DNA from: an uncultured Acidobacteriia bacterium
GTDB lineage: Bacteria > Acidobacteriota > Terriglobia > Bryobacterales > Bryobacteraceae
Assembly (NCBI GenBank): GCA_903892565.1
Contig: CAITIX010000241.1
Coordinates: 31,387-95,386 of the forward strand
Length of the DNA: 64,000 bases
Reading direction: 5' to 3'
Below are positions 30,829 through 40,674 of the stretch, in pieces. Below the pieces are notes generated by a model that saw nothing but the letters and a program-made list of their open reading frames with translations, did not search any database and was not told the DNA's origin. Position 1 is the stretch's first letter. Each line of letters starts with the position of its first letter. A program made the translations under genes and the position numbers.

Positions 30829-33800
30829 ATCCCGCAGCCTATCCTGCTACCGACGAAGGAGCACGCCGCCGCATTCGCGAATCCATCGAAGAGAGCCTGA
30901 TTGTGGAGGCTTCGGCAGGCACCGGCAAGACGACAGCGTTGGTGGAGCGCATCGTTTCCGTATTGAAGGGTGGCGCAAAGATTGACCGCATCGCCGCAGT
31001 CACGTTCACGAACAAAGCCGCGGGTGAAATGAAACTGCGGCTACGCGCGGAGCTCGACAAAGCGCGGCACGACACGGCGCTTTCGGCGGAGCAACGGAAT
31101 AAGCTAGATGACGCCCTGCAGCGGCTGGAAGAAGCCTCTATCGGAACGATCCACGCTTTTTGCGGACAAATTCTGCGCGAACGTCCGGTAGAAGCAAAGA
31201 TCGATCCAGGCTTTGAGGAGCTCACGGATCAAGGCAACGAACGGATTTTCCGAGCCGCGTTTCGCACGTGGATGGAACGAAAACTCGCGGAGTCTTCTCC
31301 CGCATTGAAACGGGCATTCGCGCGCATGGCGTGGCGCGACTCATGGGACGACACGCCGCCCATGGAACAGCTCATGTATGCAGGCCGCAAACTCATCGAA
31401 TGGCGCGACTATCAAACCGCATGGCAGCGAGATCCGTTTGAGAGAGAGCAAGAGATCGATGCGCTGGTAGACTCCGCGCGCGATCTGGCGGCCTTGAGCT
31501 CGCGCCCGCGCAGGACCACCGACACCCTCTATCGATCCTTGGCAGCGGCACGCTGGCTCGCGGAATCCATCGAGCGCTCGGAGGCTGCCGCTTCGCGCGA
31601 TTACGACGGCCTCGAGAGCTTGTTGCTGAAACTGGGACGCGATCTGGCCCGCGATACCAAGAGGGGCTCCGGTGCATATGGCGAGGGCGTAACGCGCGAC
31701 GAACTCCTGGCCCGCCGGGAGCAGATGCAGCACGCGATCGAGCACTTTCGGCGTCGCGCGGATGCGGACCTGGCCGCGGGATTGCACGACGAAATGGTAG
31801 ATCTTGTCACCGAGTATGAGGATCGCAAACGTCGCGCGGGGAAGCTCGACTTCGTGGATCTGCTCATCGGCGTGCGCGATTTACTGCGCGATCAGGCGAC
31901 CGTGCGAGCGCATCTGCAGCAACGCTTCACGCATCTTTTTGTGGATGAGTTTCAGGACACGGATCCTCTCCAGGCAGAGATTTTGTTGCTACTAGCGGCG
32001 AACGATCCAAACATCACCGATGGCCTCCGCGCCAGGCCCGTCGCCGGGAAACTGTTTCTGGTGGGCGACCCCAAGCAATCGATTTACAAATTTCGGCGCG
32101 CCGATATGGTGATGTATCGCCAAATTCGCGACTCACTCGTCGAGTGCGGCGTGGGGCTTGTTCGTTTGACGAAGAGTTTCCGCTCGGTTCCCGAGATTCA
32201 ACAATTCGTCAACGCTGCGTTTGAAACAGAAATGACCGGCAATGCGGATGCGGGCCAGGCCGATTGGGCGGCACTGCAGCAACATCGCCCCGCGCCGGAA
32301 GGTCGCCCCAGCGTGATCGCGCTACCGGTGCCGCGTCCTTACAAGAGGCAGATCGCGAAAGAAGCGATCAATCGTTCGCTGCCGGATGCCGTGGCGGCGT
32401 TCGCGGCGTGGCTGGTGAACGAAAGCGGCTGGGGATTCCGGGCGCGCGACATCGCCATCCTGTTGCGACGCCGCACGCAAAACGGAAAAGATTTGACGCG
32501 GGATTACGCGCGTGCGCTCGAGGCCCGCAATATTCCGCATCTGCTGGGCGCATCGCGATCGTTCCACAAGCGCGAAGAAGTGGAGACCGTGCGCGCCGCG
32601 CTGAACGCGATCGAATGGCCAGACGACGAGCTCAGCGTTTTCACGACGCTCAAAGGCTCCCTGTTCGCGATTCCGGACGAACTACTGCTGCGGTATCGCC
32701 ATCACGTGGGGCATTTGCGGCCGTTTCGGAAGCGTGAGGAGACGGAAGGCGCCGCGTTCCTGCCCATTACGCACGCGCTCGATGCGTTGGCCGAGTTGCA
32801 TCGCGAGCGGAATCGACGTCCGGTTGCAGCGACGGTGAATGCGCTGTTAGAAGACACGCGCGCGCATGCAGGATTCGTCGTGCGTCCCGGTGGCCAACAG
32901 GTGCTCGCGAACGTCTTACGCATCGCCGAGTTGGCGCGATCCTTCGAGATCTCGGGTGGTGTTTCGTTTCGAGGATTCGTGGAAGAGCTGGAAGCTCGGG
33001 CGGAAAAAGAGGACAGCAACGAAGCTCCCTCCATGGAAGACGATTCCGACGGCGTGCGATTGCTGACGGTCCACAGCGCGAAAGGGCTCGAATTTCCGGT
33101 CGTGATTCTCGCGGACTTAACGGCGAATCTTGCTTCGCGCGAGCCGGATCACCACGTGGATGGAAAGCGGCGGCTCTGTGCCACTCGGCTGCTGCGATGT
33201 GCACCACGTGAGCTGGCCGATCACGAACCGGTGGAAGCTCTGCGGGAACGCGCGGAGGGAGTCCGCGTGGCGTACGTGGCAGCGACGCGGGCGCGGGATT
33301 TGCTGGTGATCCCCGCCGTGGGCGATGAAATGTTCGAAGGCTGGCTCAGTCCGCTGAACAAAGCGATGTATCCGTCCAGGGCGAATTGGCGGCGCGCGGA
33401 GCAGCCTGTCGAAGGGTGCCCGAAGTTCGGCGCGGCGACCGTTGTCGAACGCCCTATGGAGTACGATCGCGAACAAGAATTCTCGGTGCGTCCCGGCTTG
33501 GTGCATCCCGAACACGGCGAGCACGGCGTGGTTTGGTGGGATCCTTCGGTGTTACAGCTCAACGTGCGCAGCGACTTCGGAACGCGACACGAGATGCTGA
33601 AGAAAGACGACGGCGGCCTAGCGGCGTATCGCGGGTGGGAGATCGAACGCGACCGCGTGATTGGCGACGCGTCGCGTCCCGAACACGATGTCTTCGTCGC
33701 GAGCCAGGCGGAGGAGGCGCCGCCGGAGCCGATCAAGGTTCAATCCGCATCTACAAAAACATCACACGAGCCGCGACCTTCGGGACGCCGCTTCGGTACT

Positions 33801-34208
33801 CTGGTGCACGGAGTGATGCAGGACGTCGCGTTGCAGCCGGAGGCGGACGCGATCGAGAAACTGGTAGCGCTGCACGGCAAGATCCTGGGCGCAACGAAGG
33901 ACGAAATGGACGCGGCATGCGCGGCTGTGTTCGCGGCACTCGAGCATCCATTGCTCGAACGGGCGCGCGAGGCGAAACTGTGCCATCGGGAATATCCACT
34001 GGTCTTGCCGCTTGAAGGCAGCAAATTATTGGAAGGCGTGATCGATTTGGCGTTCGTGGAAAATGACGCTTGGGTTGTTGTGGATTTCAAAACCGACGCC
34101 GATGTCAAAACCCGGCAGAGCGCCTATGAGCGGCAATTGCAATGGTACGCCTACGCGCTCACCAAACTCACGGGCTTACGGTCAACGGCGTGGCTTCTGG
34201 GAATATAG
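30825..34208 (+). CDS. addA: AddA-like UvrD-family helicase-nuclease
   Basis: 1127 residues. Helicase motifs in order: Walker A 'VEASAGTGKTT' (28-38), motif Ia 'AVTFTNKAAGEMKLRL', motif II 'LFVDEFQDTDPLQAEIL', motif III 'LVGDPKQSIYKFRRAD', motif IV 'LTKSFRS', motif V 'RLLTVHSAKGLEFPVVILADL', motif VI 'VAYVAATRARDLLVI'. The C-terminal nuclease has 'FGTLVHGVMQD', 'EGVIDLAFVENDAWVVVDFKTD' (D-x-K) and 'YERQLQWYAYAL'. It loads on DNA ends with AddB for recombination repair. It overlaps addB by four bases. The stop codon abuts the stop of the convergent gene at 34209 with no gap and no terminator. Confidence 0.93.
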   Translation: MNPAAYPATDEGARRRIRESIEESLIVEASAGTGKTTALVERIVSVLKGGAKIDRIAAVTFTNKAAGEMKLRLRAELDKARHDTALSAEQRNKLDDALQRLEEASIGTIHAFCGQILRERPVEAKIDPGFEELTDQGNERIFRAAFRTWMERKLAESSPALKRAFARMAWRDSWDDTPPMEQLMYAGRKLIEWRDYQTAWQRDPFEREQEIDALVDSARDLAALSSRPRRTTDTLYRSLAAARWLAESIERSEAAASRDYDGLESLLLKLGRDLARDTKRGSGAYGEGVTRDELLARREQMQHAIEHFRRRADADLAAGLHDEMVDLVTEYEDRKRRAGKLDFVDLLIGVRDLLRDQATVRAHLQQRFTHLFVDEFQDTDPLQAEILLLLAANDPNITDGLRARPVAGKLFLVGDPKQSIYKFRRADMVMYRQIRDSLVECGVGLVRLTKSFRSVPEIQQFVNAAFETEMTGNADAGQADWAALQQHRPAPEGRPSVIALPVPRPYKRQIAKEAINRSLPDAVAAFAAWLVNESGWGFRARDIAILLRRRTQNGKDLTRDYARALEARNIPHLLGASRSFHKREEVETVRAALNAIEWPDDELSVFTTLKGSLFAIPDELLLRYRHHVGHLRPFRKREETEGAAFLPITHALDALAELHRERNRRPVAATVNALLEDTRAHAGFVVRPGGQQVLANVLRIAELARSFEISGGVSFRGFVEELEARAEKEDSNEAPSMEDDSDGVRLLTVHSAKGLEFPVVILADLTANLASREPDHHVDGKRRLCATRLLRCAPRELADHEPVEALRERAEGVRVAYVAATRARDLLVIPAVGDEMFEGWLSPLNKAMYPSRANWRRAEQPVEGCPKFGAATVVERPMEYDREQEFSVRPGLVHPEHGEHGVVWWDPSVLQLNVRSDFGTRHEMLKKDDGGLAAYRGWEIERDRVIGDASRPEHDVFVASQAEEAPPEPIKVQSASTKTSHEPRPSGRRFGTLVHGVMQDVALQPEADAIEKLVALHGKILGATKDEMDAACAAVFAALEHPLLERAREAKLCHREYPLVLPLEGSKLLEGVIDLAFVENDAWVVVDFKTDADVKTRQSAYERQLQWYAYALTKLTGLRSTAWLLGI

Positions 34209-36569
34209 TCAGTACAACAAATACGGACGGCGTCGTTCTTCGAACGCGCCGGCGTCGCGCGATGAACGGTCTTCGATCTCGCGCGGATCGCGTCCGGCTT
34301 TGAGGGTGTCGAGGGTGGCGCGGCTGCCGATCAAAAAACGGCAGGCCTCGAAATTGATTTTTCCGGGATACAACTGCTGCAAGGCGTAGGCGAGCTCGAT
34401 GCCGAGCTGCACGGAATCGAGTTGCTCGCGATTGAGGATGACGAAGCGCACGCCGTCAATCATTTTTCCGGCAAACGGCCCGGAGGAGGGCTGGAAGCGA
34501 GTGGCATACGCGCGGACGCCAGGGATGAACCGGGAATTGAGAAACCGCGCGAGTTCGCTGCCGTGGATCCAATCCGCGCCGATTTGCTCAAACGGTGCGT
34601 CCGTGCCGCGTCCCACCGAATAATTAGGGGACGCCTCGAGCAGCGCTAGTCCGTCGTACAAAGTCGCGGCGTTGAGACTGCGCAGGTTTGGCGAGGGATC
34701 GATCCAGGTGAGGCCCGTGGAATCGAACCAATCGCCGCGATCCCAGTCTTTCATCTTGACGACATGCAAATCGGCGTTCCATTTGCGTTCGGCGTTCGCC
34801 ATGGTGGCGAGTTCGCCCAGCGTGAGGCCGTGGCGCACGGGCATGGTGAAACATCCCGTGAAACTTTGTAGGTTGCCATCGAGGAGCGGACCTTCGACAT
34901 GCAGGCCCGTTATGGGATTCGGGCGATCTAAAACGTAAAACGGAAGCTTTGTTTTAGACGCTTCCTCCAACGCATAGAGCATCGTGCAGGAATACGTATA
35001 AAAGCGTGCGCCTGCGTCCTGGATATCGAAGACCAGGGCATCGACGCCGCGCAGCATCTCCGGCGTCGGACGATTGCGGCCGTTGTCGTACAAGCTGCGG
35101 ACCGCGATGCCGGAGGCCGCATCACGCTCATCCACAATATCGGGACGATCCTCTTTGCCGGTAATTCCATGTTCGGGCGAAAAGATCGCGGCGATGTTGA
35201 TGCCCGCCTCGCGCATCACGTCAATATTCCGCTTGCCGGAGCGCGTCAGACCGGTGTGATTCGTGATCAGGCCGATGCGCTTTCTCGCCAGCGGTGCGAA
35301 TTTCTCCGCTTCGAGAACATCCAGGCCCGTGAGCACTTCATGATTCGCGGCGCTCATGCGGTGAACGCCGGCGGATTCCAGAACTTCGTAGGGCGCCGTT
35401 TCCTGCGAGTGCGGTGTCTCGGCGCTTGCGCGATCATGCGCCAACGCCGCAGCTGCGATCGTCGCGACCTTCGCGCGAATCGTATTGATGTTGCGGCCAT
35501 AGCCCGTATGGACAGAATTCGTCAGCAGGATGACGTACGTGCGGGACGCGGGATCAAGCCATAACGACGTGCCGGTGAATCCCGTATGGCCGTAGGATCC
35601 GGTGCGGAAAAGTTCTCCACGAGGCGCGGAGTACGGAGAGTCAATGTCCCATCCGAGGCCGCGACGAACGACCTGATCGGGAGGAGAATTGGGCGTTGCA
35701 AATCGTTCAACGGTGAGCGGAGAAACAATGCGCACGCCATTGCGTTCCCCGCCCGCGAGCAGCATCTCGCAATATTTAGCGAGATCGTCGGCCGTAGAAA
35801 ATAGTCCGGCATGGCCGGCAACGCCGCCCATAAATCGCGCGGTGGGATCGTGAACCACGCCTCGCAGAGGGATCTTCGTCTTCGCATCGACCTCGGTGGG
35901 CGCGATGCGCGAGCGGAGCGACTCCGCGGGTCGGAACGTGGTTTCCTGCATGCCCAGCGGCTGATAGATTTGGTCGCGCGCGAACTCGTCGAGAGGCTTG
36001 CCGCTCAGCCGACGAACGATCTCACCCAACAGCACGAAATTGATGTCGCTATACACAAACCGAACTCCGGGAGGCCCGGCAGGCTTGTCGATCAAGGCGC
36101 GATGGACTCCTGTTTCATAGCCCGACCAAACAGGCTCCAGATCCAAGTCCGGGCGCAATCCCGAAAAATGCGTCATGAGATCGCGCACCGTGATTTCGCT
36201 GTGCCCGCCCTGGAATTCGGGGAGATAGTTTGTGACGGGGTCCGTCATGCGGATCTTGCCTTGCTCGAACAATTTCATGAGCGCGGGCGTGGTCGCCGTC
36301 ACTTTGGTGAGAGAAGCAATGTCGAAGATGGTGTCGAGCGTCATGGGCTCGCGCGCGGGAACCACGGCGCGATCCCCGTAGGCCTTGCGATGCACGATGC
36401 GGCCTTGATGCCCAACGATCAACACGCCTCCGGGAATCAAGCCGGAGCGAATGGCCGTCTGCATCGCCCCGTCAAGGGCAACGGACATGGACGTGGTGTC
36501 TTGCCCAAAAACGTCTTGTCCCAAAAGGACGAGAAGCACACAGGCCGCGACATAGAGAAACGTTTTCAT
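34209..36569 (-). CDS. fused serine hydrolase (beta-lactamase family) + NamZ (DUF1343) exo-N-acetylmuramidase
   Basis: 786 residues. Signal peptide MKTFLYVAACVLLVLLGQDVFGQ. The N-terminal domain (about 30-370) is a class C beta-lactamase-like serine hydrolase: SLTK (Ser86-Lys89), 'YSD' tyrosine motif in 'RFVYSDINFVLLGE', and 'HTGFTG' in place of KTG. The C-terminal domain (about 400-785) is DUF1343/NamZ: 'RIGLITNHTGLT', 'IFSPEHGITG', 'VFDIQDAGARFYTY', 'DRPNPI', 'SPNLRS', 'YSVGRGTDAPFE'. In Bacillus the amidase AmiE (YbbE) and NamZ (YbbC) are separate neighbours; here both activities would be one periplasmic protein releasing and trimming MurNAc. The start overlaps the dehydratase stop (ATGA). 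Confidence 0.9.
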   Translation of the reverse strand: MKTFLYVAACVLLVLLGQDVFGQDTTSMSVALDGAMQTAIRSGLIPGGVLIVGHQGRIVHRKAYGDRAVVPAREPMTLDTIFDIASLTKVTATTPALMKLFEQGKIRMTDPVTNYLPEFQGGHSEITVRDLMTHFSGLRPDLDLEPVWSGYETGVHRALIDKPAGPPGVRFVYSDINFVLLGEIVRRLSGKPLDEFARDQIYQPLGMQETTFRPAESLRSRIAPTEVDAKTKIPLRGVVHDPTARFMGGVAGHAGLFSTADDLAKYCEMLLAGGERNGVRIVSPLTVERFATPNSPPDQVVRRGLGWDIDSPYSAPRGELFRTGSYGHTGFTGTSLWLDPASRTYVILLTNSVHTGYGRNINTIRAKVATIAAAALAHDRASAETPHSQETAPYEVLESAGVHRMSAANHEVLTGLDVLEAEKFAPLARKRIGLITNHTGLTRSGKRNIDVMREAGINIAAIFSPEHGITGKEDRPDIVDERDAASGIAVRSLYDNGRNRPTPEMLRGVDALVFDIQDAGARFYTYSCTMLYALEEASKTKLPFYVLDRPNPITGLHVEGPLLDGNLQSFTGCFTMPVRHGLTLGELATMANAERKWNADLHVVKMKDWDRGDWFDSTGLTWIDPSPNLRSLNAATLYDGLALLEASPNYSVGRGTDAPFEQIGADWIHGSELARFLNSRFIPGVRAYATRFQPSSGPFAGKMIDGVRFVILNREQLDSVQLGIELAYALQQLYPGKINFEACRFLIGSRATLDTLKAGRDPREIEDRSSRDAGAFEERRRPYLLY

Positions 36570-36856
36570 GCCAACTTTGCGGCGATCCCTTCGAGCAGCG
36601 CGGCGAGTGCGCAATCCTTTTGCGTGATGCCGCCGGAATCGTGCGTGGTGAGATCGACGACCACGCGGTTATAGACGTTGAACCATTCGGGATGATGATT
36701 CGCGCGTTCAATGGAAGGCGCCGCCGTCATCATAAATCCCATGGCGTGAGGAAAATCCGGAAAGCGATATTCGCGATGCAGCTTGGCATCTTTTATGCTC
36801 CAACCAGGCAGCGCGGCAAGCGCCTGCGCGATTTCCGCGTCATTGAGTTTTGCCAA
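36566..36856 (-). CDS. 4a-hydroxytetrahydrobiopterin dehydratase (PCD)
   Basis: 96 residues from a TTG start at 36856 with GGAGG six bases upstream (36863-36867); the longer frame upstream lacks homology. Signature 'ERANHHPEWFNVYNRVVVDLTTHDSGGITQKD' carries the catalytic His pair and Trp, with 'LPGWSIKDAKLHREYRFPDFPHAMGFM' before it. It dehydrates pterin-4a-carbinolamine, recycling the cofactor of aromatic amino acid hydroxylases; no hydroxylase is nearby. It is coupled to the hydrolase-NamZ gene by an ATGA overlap and divergent from the MEMO gene. Confidence 0.93.
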   Translation of the reverse strand: MAKLNDAEIAQALAALPGWSIKDAKLHREYRFPDFPHAMGFMMTAAPSIERANHHPEWFNVYNRVVVDLTTHDSGGITQKDCALAALLEGIAAKLA

Positions 36857-36936
36857 GAGAGGCCTCCGTCTTTGACTATACACTCGGACCGCACACTCGC
36901 CACGGATCCGGATCATCTCCGCGTTATCCTGAGAAG

Positions 36937-38145
36937 ATGTTGGCCCGCCTTCGTCCCACGCTCGATTTCATGCCCTCGCCGATCGATGACAAGCCGGGCT
37001 TGCTCATTCGCGATCCATTTCAGTTCTCGGAAGCGACGCTGATCATCCCTCCAGCATTGATTGAATTCCTGGACTTCTACGACGGAAAACGCAGCGCACT
37101 CGATCTACGCGCCGAATTGGTTCGCGTTTCCGGAGACGTACAGTCAGGACAGATCGAAGAACAACTCACAGGCGCCTTGAGCCGCGCTGGATTTCTGGAA
37201 GACGAGTTCTTCGACAACCTCAGAGCCGGGGCAGAACAAGCCTTCGCGGAATCTCCTGTTCGCATGCCCGCTCACGCCGGAAGCGGATATCCGGATCAGC
37301 GCGGCGAACTGCAGCAAACGATTTCCGAATACATGGGCGGTGAACCGTCCGTGGAAACGCGCGAAAAGGTGCTGGCGATCGCGGCGCCGCACGTGAGTCC
37401 TTTTGGCGGAATTGAGGCGTACAGAGCCGCGTATTCCGCACTGCGTCCCGAAGACGCGGATCGCACGTTTGTAGTGCTGGGAACGTCGCACTATGGACAT
37501 CCCGATCGCATTGGCCTGACGCGGAAGCCTTTTGAAACGCCGTTCGGCAGCGCGCTGACGGATGTGGAGCTGGTGGAAAAACTTGCCGCGGAAATCGGTG
37601 ACGGGGCCAAGATGGAGGACTACTGCCATGCCATCGAGCATTCCATCGAGTTTCAAATCGTATTCCTGCAGCACCTCTACGGCCCGAACATCCGCATTTT
37701 GCCGATTCTTTGCGGCACGTACATGAGCCTATATCAGGGAGGCCTGCCGGAAGAGACAGAGGCCGCGAAACGCATCTTCGGGGCGCTGGGAGAGATGGCC
37801 GCGCGCGAGGGCGATCGACTACTTTGGGTTCTGGGTGTCGATATGGCACACATGGGCCGCCGCTACGGAGACCAGATCTCAGCGCACGCCGGACGCAATG
37901 AGATGGCGGGAGTGGAGCAACAGGATCGTGCACGCATCGAGCGCATGGAAGCGGGCGATGCCCGGGGCTTCTGGGAAATGGTGCGCGAAAACGGGGACGA
38001 CTTGAAGTGGTGCGGCTCGTCGCCTATTTATACGTTCCTGAAAGCGGTTCCGGAGGCTCGCGGAAAGTTGCGCCACTACCAGCAGTGGAATATTGACCCT
38101 GAGAGCGTGGTCAGCTTCGCGGGCATGAGCTTCCACGCCCACTGA
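36937..38145 (+). CDS. MEMO1 family protein (AmmeMemoRadiSam system protein B type)
   Basis: 402 residues. The C-terminal two thirds are the MEMO fold: 'AIAAPHVSPFGGIEAYRAAY', 'FVVLGTSHYGHPDRIGL', 'HAIEHSIEFQIVFLQHLYG', 'LLWVLGVDMAHMGRRYGD', 'WCGSSPIYTFLKAVPEA', 'VVSFAGMSFHA'. His, Asp and Cys residues match the dioxygenase-like metal pocket. The first ~110 residues are an added helical domain. There is no signal peptide. The biochemical role of bacterial MEMO is unsettled. No AmmeMemoRadiSam radical-SAM or AMMECR1 partner is nearby, so the name describes the family only. The ATG at 36937 has a TATCCT hexamer six bases upstream and no Shine-Dalgarno. Confidence 0.85.
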   Translation: MLARLRPTLDFMPSPIDDKPGLLIRDPFQFSEATLIIPPALIEFLDFYDGKRSALDLRAELVRVSGDVQSGQIEEQLTGALSRAGFLEDEFFDNLRAGAEQAFAESPVRMPAHAGSGYPDQRGELQQTISEYMGGEPSVETREKVLAIAAPHVSPFGGIEAYRAAYSALRPEDADRTFVVLGTSHYGHPDRIGLTRKPFETPFGSALTDVELVEKLAAEIGDGAKMEDYCHAIEHSIEFQIVFLQHLYGPNIRILPILCGTYMSLYQGGLPEETEAAKRIFGALGEMAAREGDRLLWVLGVDMAHMGRRYGDQISAHAGRNEMAGVEQQDRARIERMEAGDARGFWEMVRENGDDLKWCGSSPIYTFLKAVPEARGKLRHYQQWNIDPESVVSFAGMSFHAH

Positions 38146-38290
38146 GAATCTACGCTTACAAGTGCAAAGTCATCAGCAGTTGCACGTCGTTCTCGAAAGG
38201 CCAATCAGAACATCCTTGCCGGAAAGATCGAGGTATGACTACACTCAAGTACATGTCTATCCAATCGAAGGCCGTTCCATTTCGGCTTTG

Positions 38291-39420
38291 ATGTCAGCTC
38301 AATCGCGTCCCGGCAATAAAACCGGCTACCTGCCAACGTTGGACGGGTGGCGTTGCATCGCGATTGTCAGCGTAATCCTGTACCACTACAAAGGACGTCT
38401 TGGACCCATTGGGACCCTATTGCCCGATCAATTAGGGGCATTGGGCGTTGCGCTATTCTTTGGCATCAGCGGATTGCTCATCACATCGCGCCTTATCGAA
38501 GAAGAGCGTGCTGCGGGATCCATCAGCTTACGCGGCTTTTACACCCGACGAGCCCTGCGGATTCTTCCGCCGCTTCTCGTGTTTCTAGCAGCGTTGGTCG
38601 TCTTACATGTCGCGTTTGATCTGCCGCTCGCGTACCGTGGCATAGCGGCTACGTTGGTCTTCGTCCGCAACTTCGCATGGAACGTTGGACCGCCGCTCGA
38701 GGCCTGGTTCACGGCACATTGCTGGTCGCTTTCGATTGAGGAGCAGTTTTACTTTGCGTTACCCTTGGCCCTGCTACTATGCAAATCCTGGGAGCGCCGG
38801 ACCTTTACGCTAGGTCTCGCTGGGATCGTTTTTTTGTATGGACTACGTTTCTCGCCTGGCGTTTCGGCAGCTCGTTGAGCAACGCACCGATTTGGCAAAC
38901 CCGACCCGGCTGGACGGACATGCACTTAAATGGGTTGATTTTGGGATGCTTCTTGGCGGTTGTTGCAAGCCGCCCGGCATACCAAAACGGAATCCGTCGA
39001 TTTCTACGACCGTCCGTGACGCTTCCGCTGATGGCGCTACTGATGGCCACGCACTACATGATCAGTCCCGGGAATAAACGACTCTTCGTTCTCTCGTATG
39101 CGGCCTTGGAACCCCTGTTTCCTTTCATGGTTATGAGTACCGTGCTGCACAGTGGCAGCTTCTTTTCAAGGATCCTCGAATGGGCGCCCCTGCGATACGT
39201 GGGACGGTTGTCATACAGCCTGTACCTTTGGCAACAGCTCTTCTTTCTGGATGTCTCGATCTGGCCACACCCGTTGCCCTGGATGAACCGATTCCCATTG
39301 AGTTTTTTGCTCACCTTCGCGTGCTCGGCGATTTCGTTTTATCTGATCGAGAAGCCGATGATGCGCATGGGTCATAGACTTGCGCCTCCTCCGTCGCCAG
39401 GACGCACGGATTTGCAGTAG
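38291..39420 (+). pseudogene. acyltransferase 3 family gene with a frameshift in a T-run
   Basis: The N-terminal part (to a TGA at 38876-38878) has 'YLPTLDGWRCIAIVSVILYHY' and 'FFGISGLLITSRLI', while the C-terminal part, in the preceding frame from about 38830 to 39420, continues 'DMHLNGLILGCFLAVV', 'YVGRLSYSLYLWQQ', 'FYLIEKPMMRMG'. Adding one T to the seven-T run at 38829-38835 restores one continuous frame through GIVF-FVWTTFLAW. It would be a 10-11 TM inner-membrane O-acyltransferase modifying a surface glycan. Possible causes are a sequencing error, a real null allele, or slippage-based switching. The start is probably the ATG at 38291 (MSAQSRPGNK). Confidence 0.85.
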
Positions 39421-39608
39421 ACCTCAGGGAGCTAGCCGGCAAGCGGTCGTGCACTAACCGATCATGCAGGGGCTTTACGGGAACGCGGAACGAGTGAACC
39501 GGAGCGCCTTCGCGATTTCGACTTACGTGCCTATTCAGAGAGATTCTCCCGCATCGTTTTTTCAAGAGCCCGGCTCTCCGGCCGATGAGCCCTAGTGGAG
39601 GCGGTTCT

Positions 39609-40622
39609 TTGATTTCCATTCGCAAAGCAACAGATGATCTCGGCAAGCTTGAGGAAACCATCAAGACCGTCAGGGCGACGTATGTCCACGCGATCCTGTC
39701 GACGTCGCATTACTCGGTTGAGATCGATGCCGGGGATTCCACGAAATTTCGCAACAATCTAGAAGTTGTCCGCGCCCAAGCCGAAGGTGCTGCAGACGAG
39801 GAAGACTGGCGTTCAATTCAAGCGTCGTTTCGCGGCGAACTACGGGACCACCGCGACCGCTCCCTGGCGCGCTTAACAAAGTTGCGCAATGAGTTAAAGA
39901 CGGCAGCCGACGCCATGGAGATCTTCGCCGAAAACGTCGTCTCCAGTAGCGCGGATCACAAAGAGGGATTGCAGGACGCTCTCGGAACGCTCGATGCCGT
40001 CATTCGGGAAGAGAGCATCCTCAAGGTACGCGACGCCCTGGTGCAGACCAAAGCCCAAATCAGTTCCAGCATTGAGCGAATGGAACAAGAGCACCATTTG
40101 ATCATCGCCCAGCTGCGCGACGAGATCCGTTCGCTGCACGACCAAATCGACGCCGACCGCAAGGCACATCACGTGGATGGAGCGACCGGCGTTTGGAACC
40201 GTCAAAAACTGCAGTCACAGATGGAACAGATGCTCGAGCATGACGAATCGTTCTGCGTCTTAGTCGTCGGGATTCGCAATCTGAGGCGCCTAGACCAACG
40301 GTACTCTCCAGCTGTGATCGAAGGGGGAGTCAAGGCCCTACTGCAACGTCTTGCTAAGATGCTCGGCGACAACAGCATGGTCGGCCGCTGGGACGAAGAG
40401 ATTTTTGCCGCGATCCTGCAAATTGATCCATCGTACGCGATCAGCATCTCGCGCCAAGCGAGCCAGAAACTTTCGGGGACCTACACTGCGCAAGAAAATG
40501 GGATGTCCCGGAACATTGAATTGCAGGCCGTTGCCGGAGTGATCGAACGGCAGCGCGGCATGGACAAGACTGCGTTCTACAAAAAGCTCGACCAGATGGC
40601 CGAGGTACTTTCAAAGGGCTGA
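39609..40622 (+). CDS. degenerate GGDEF-domain protein with coiled coil
   Basis: 337 residues from TTG at 39609, with GGAGG seven bases upstream; an ATG 24 bases earlier is less well placed. About 190 residues of helical, partly coiled-coil sequence with many charged heptads ('RSLARLTKLRNELKTAADAMEIFAENV') lead into a GGDEF fold: 'DGATGVWNRQKLQSQMEQML', 'FCVLVVGIRNLRRLDQRYSP', 'VGRWDEEIFAAIL'. The signature GG(D/E)EF is replaced by RWDEE, so diguanylate cyclase activity is unlikely and a sensor or effector role is more plausible. No membrane segment and no signal peptide. Confidence 0.82.
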   Translation: MISIRKATDDLGKLEETIKTVRATYVHAILSTSHYSVEIDAGDSTKFRNNLEVVRAQAEGAADEEDWRSIQASFRGELRDHRDRSLARLTKLRNELKTAADAMEIFAENVVSSSADHKEGLQDALGTLDAVIREESILKVRDALVQTKAQISSSIERMEQEHHLIIAQLRDEIRSLHDQIDADRKAHHVDGATGVWNRQKLQSQMEQMLEHDESFCVLVVGIRNLRRLDQRYSPAVIEGGVKALLQRLAKMLGDNSMVGRWDEEIFAAILQIDPSYAISISRQASQKLSGTYTAQENGMSRNIELQAVAGVIERQRGMDKTAFYKKLDQMAEVLSKG

Positions 40623-40674
40623 CCATCAGATCCGCCAGGGTCTGGCTTCCGCCTCATACTACAATTCTGTATAA

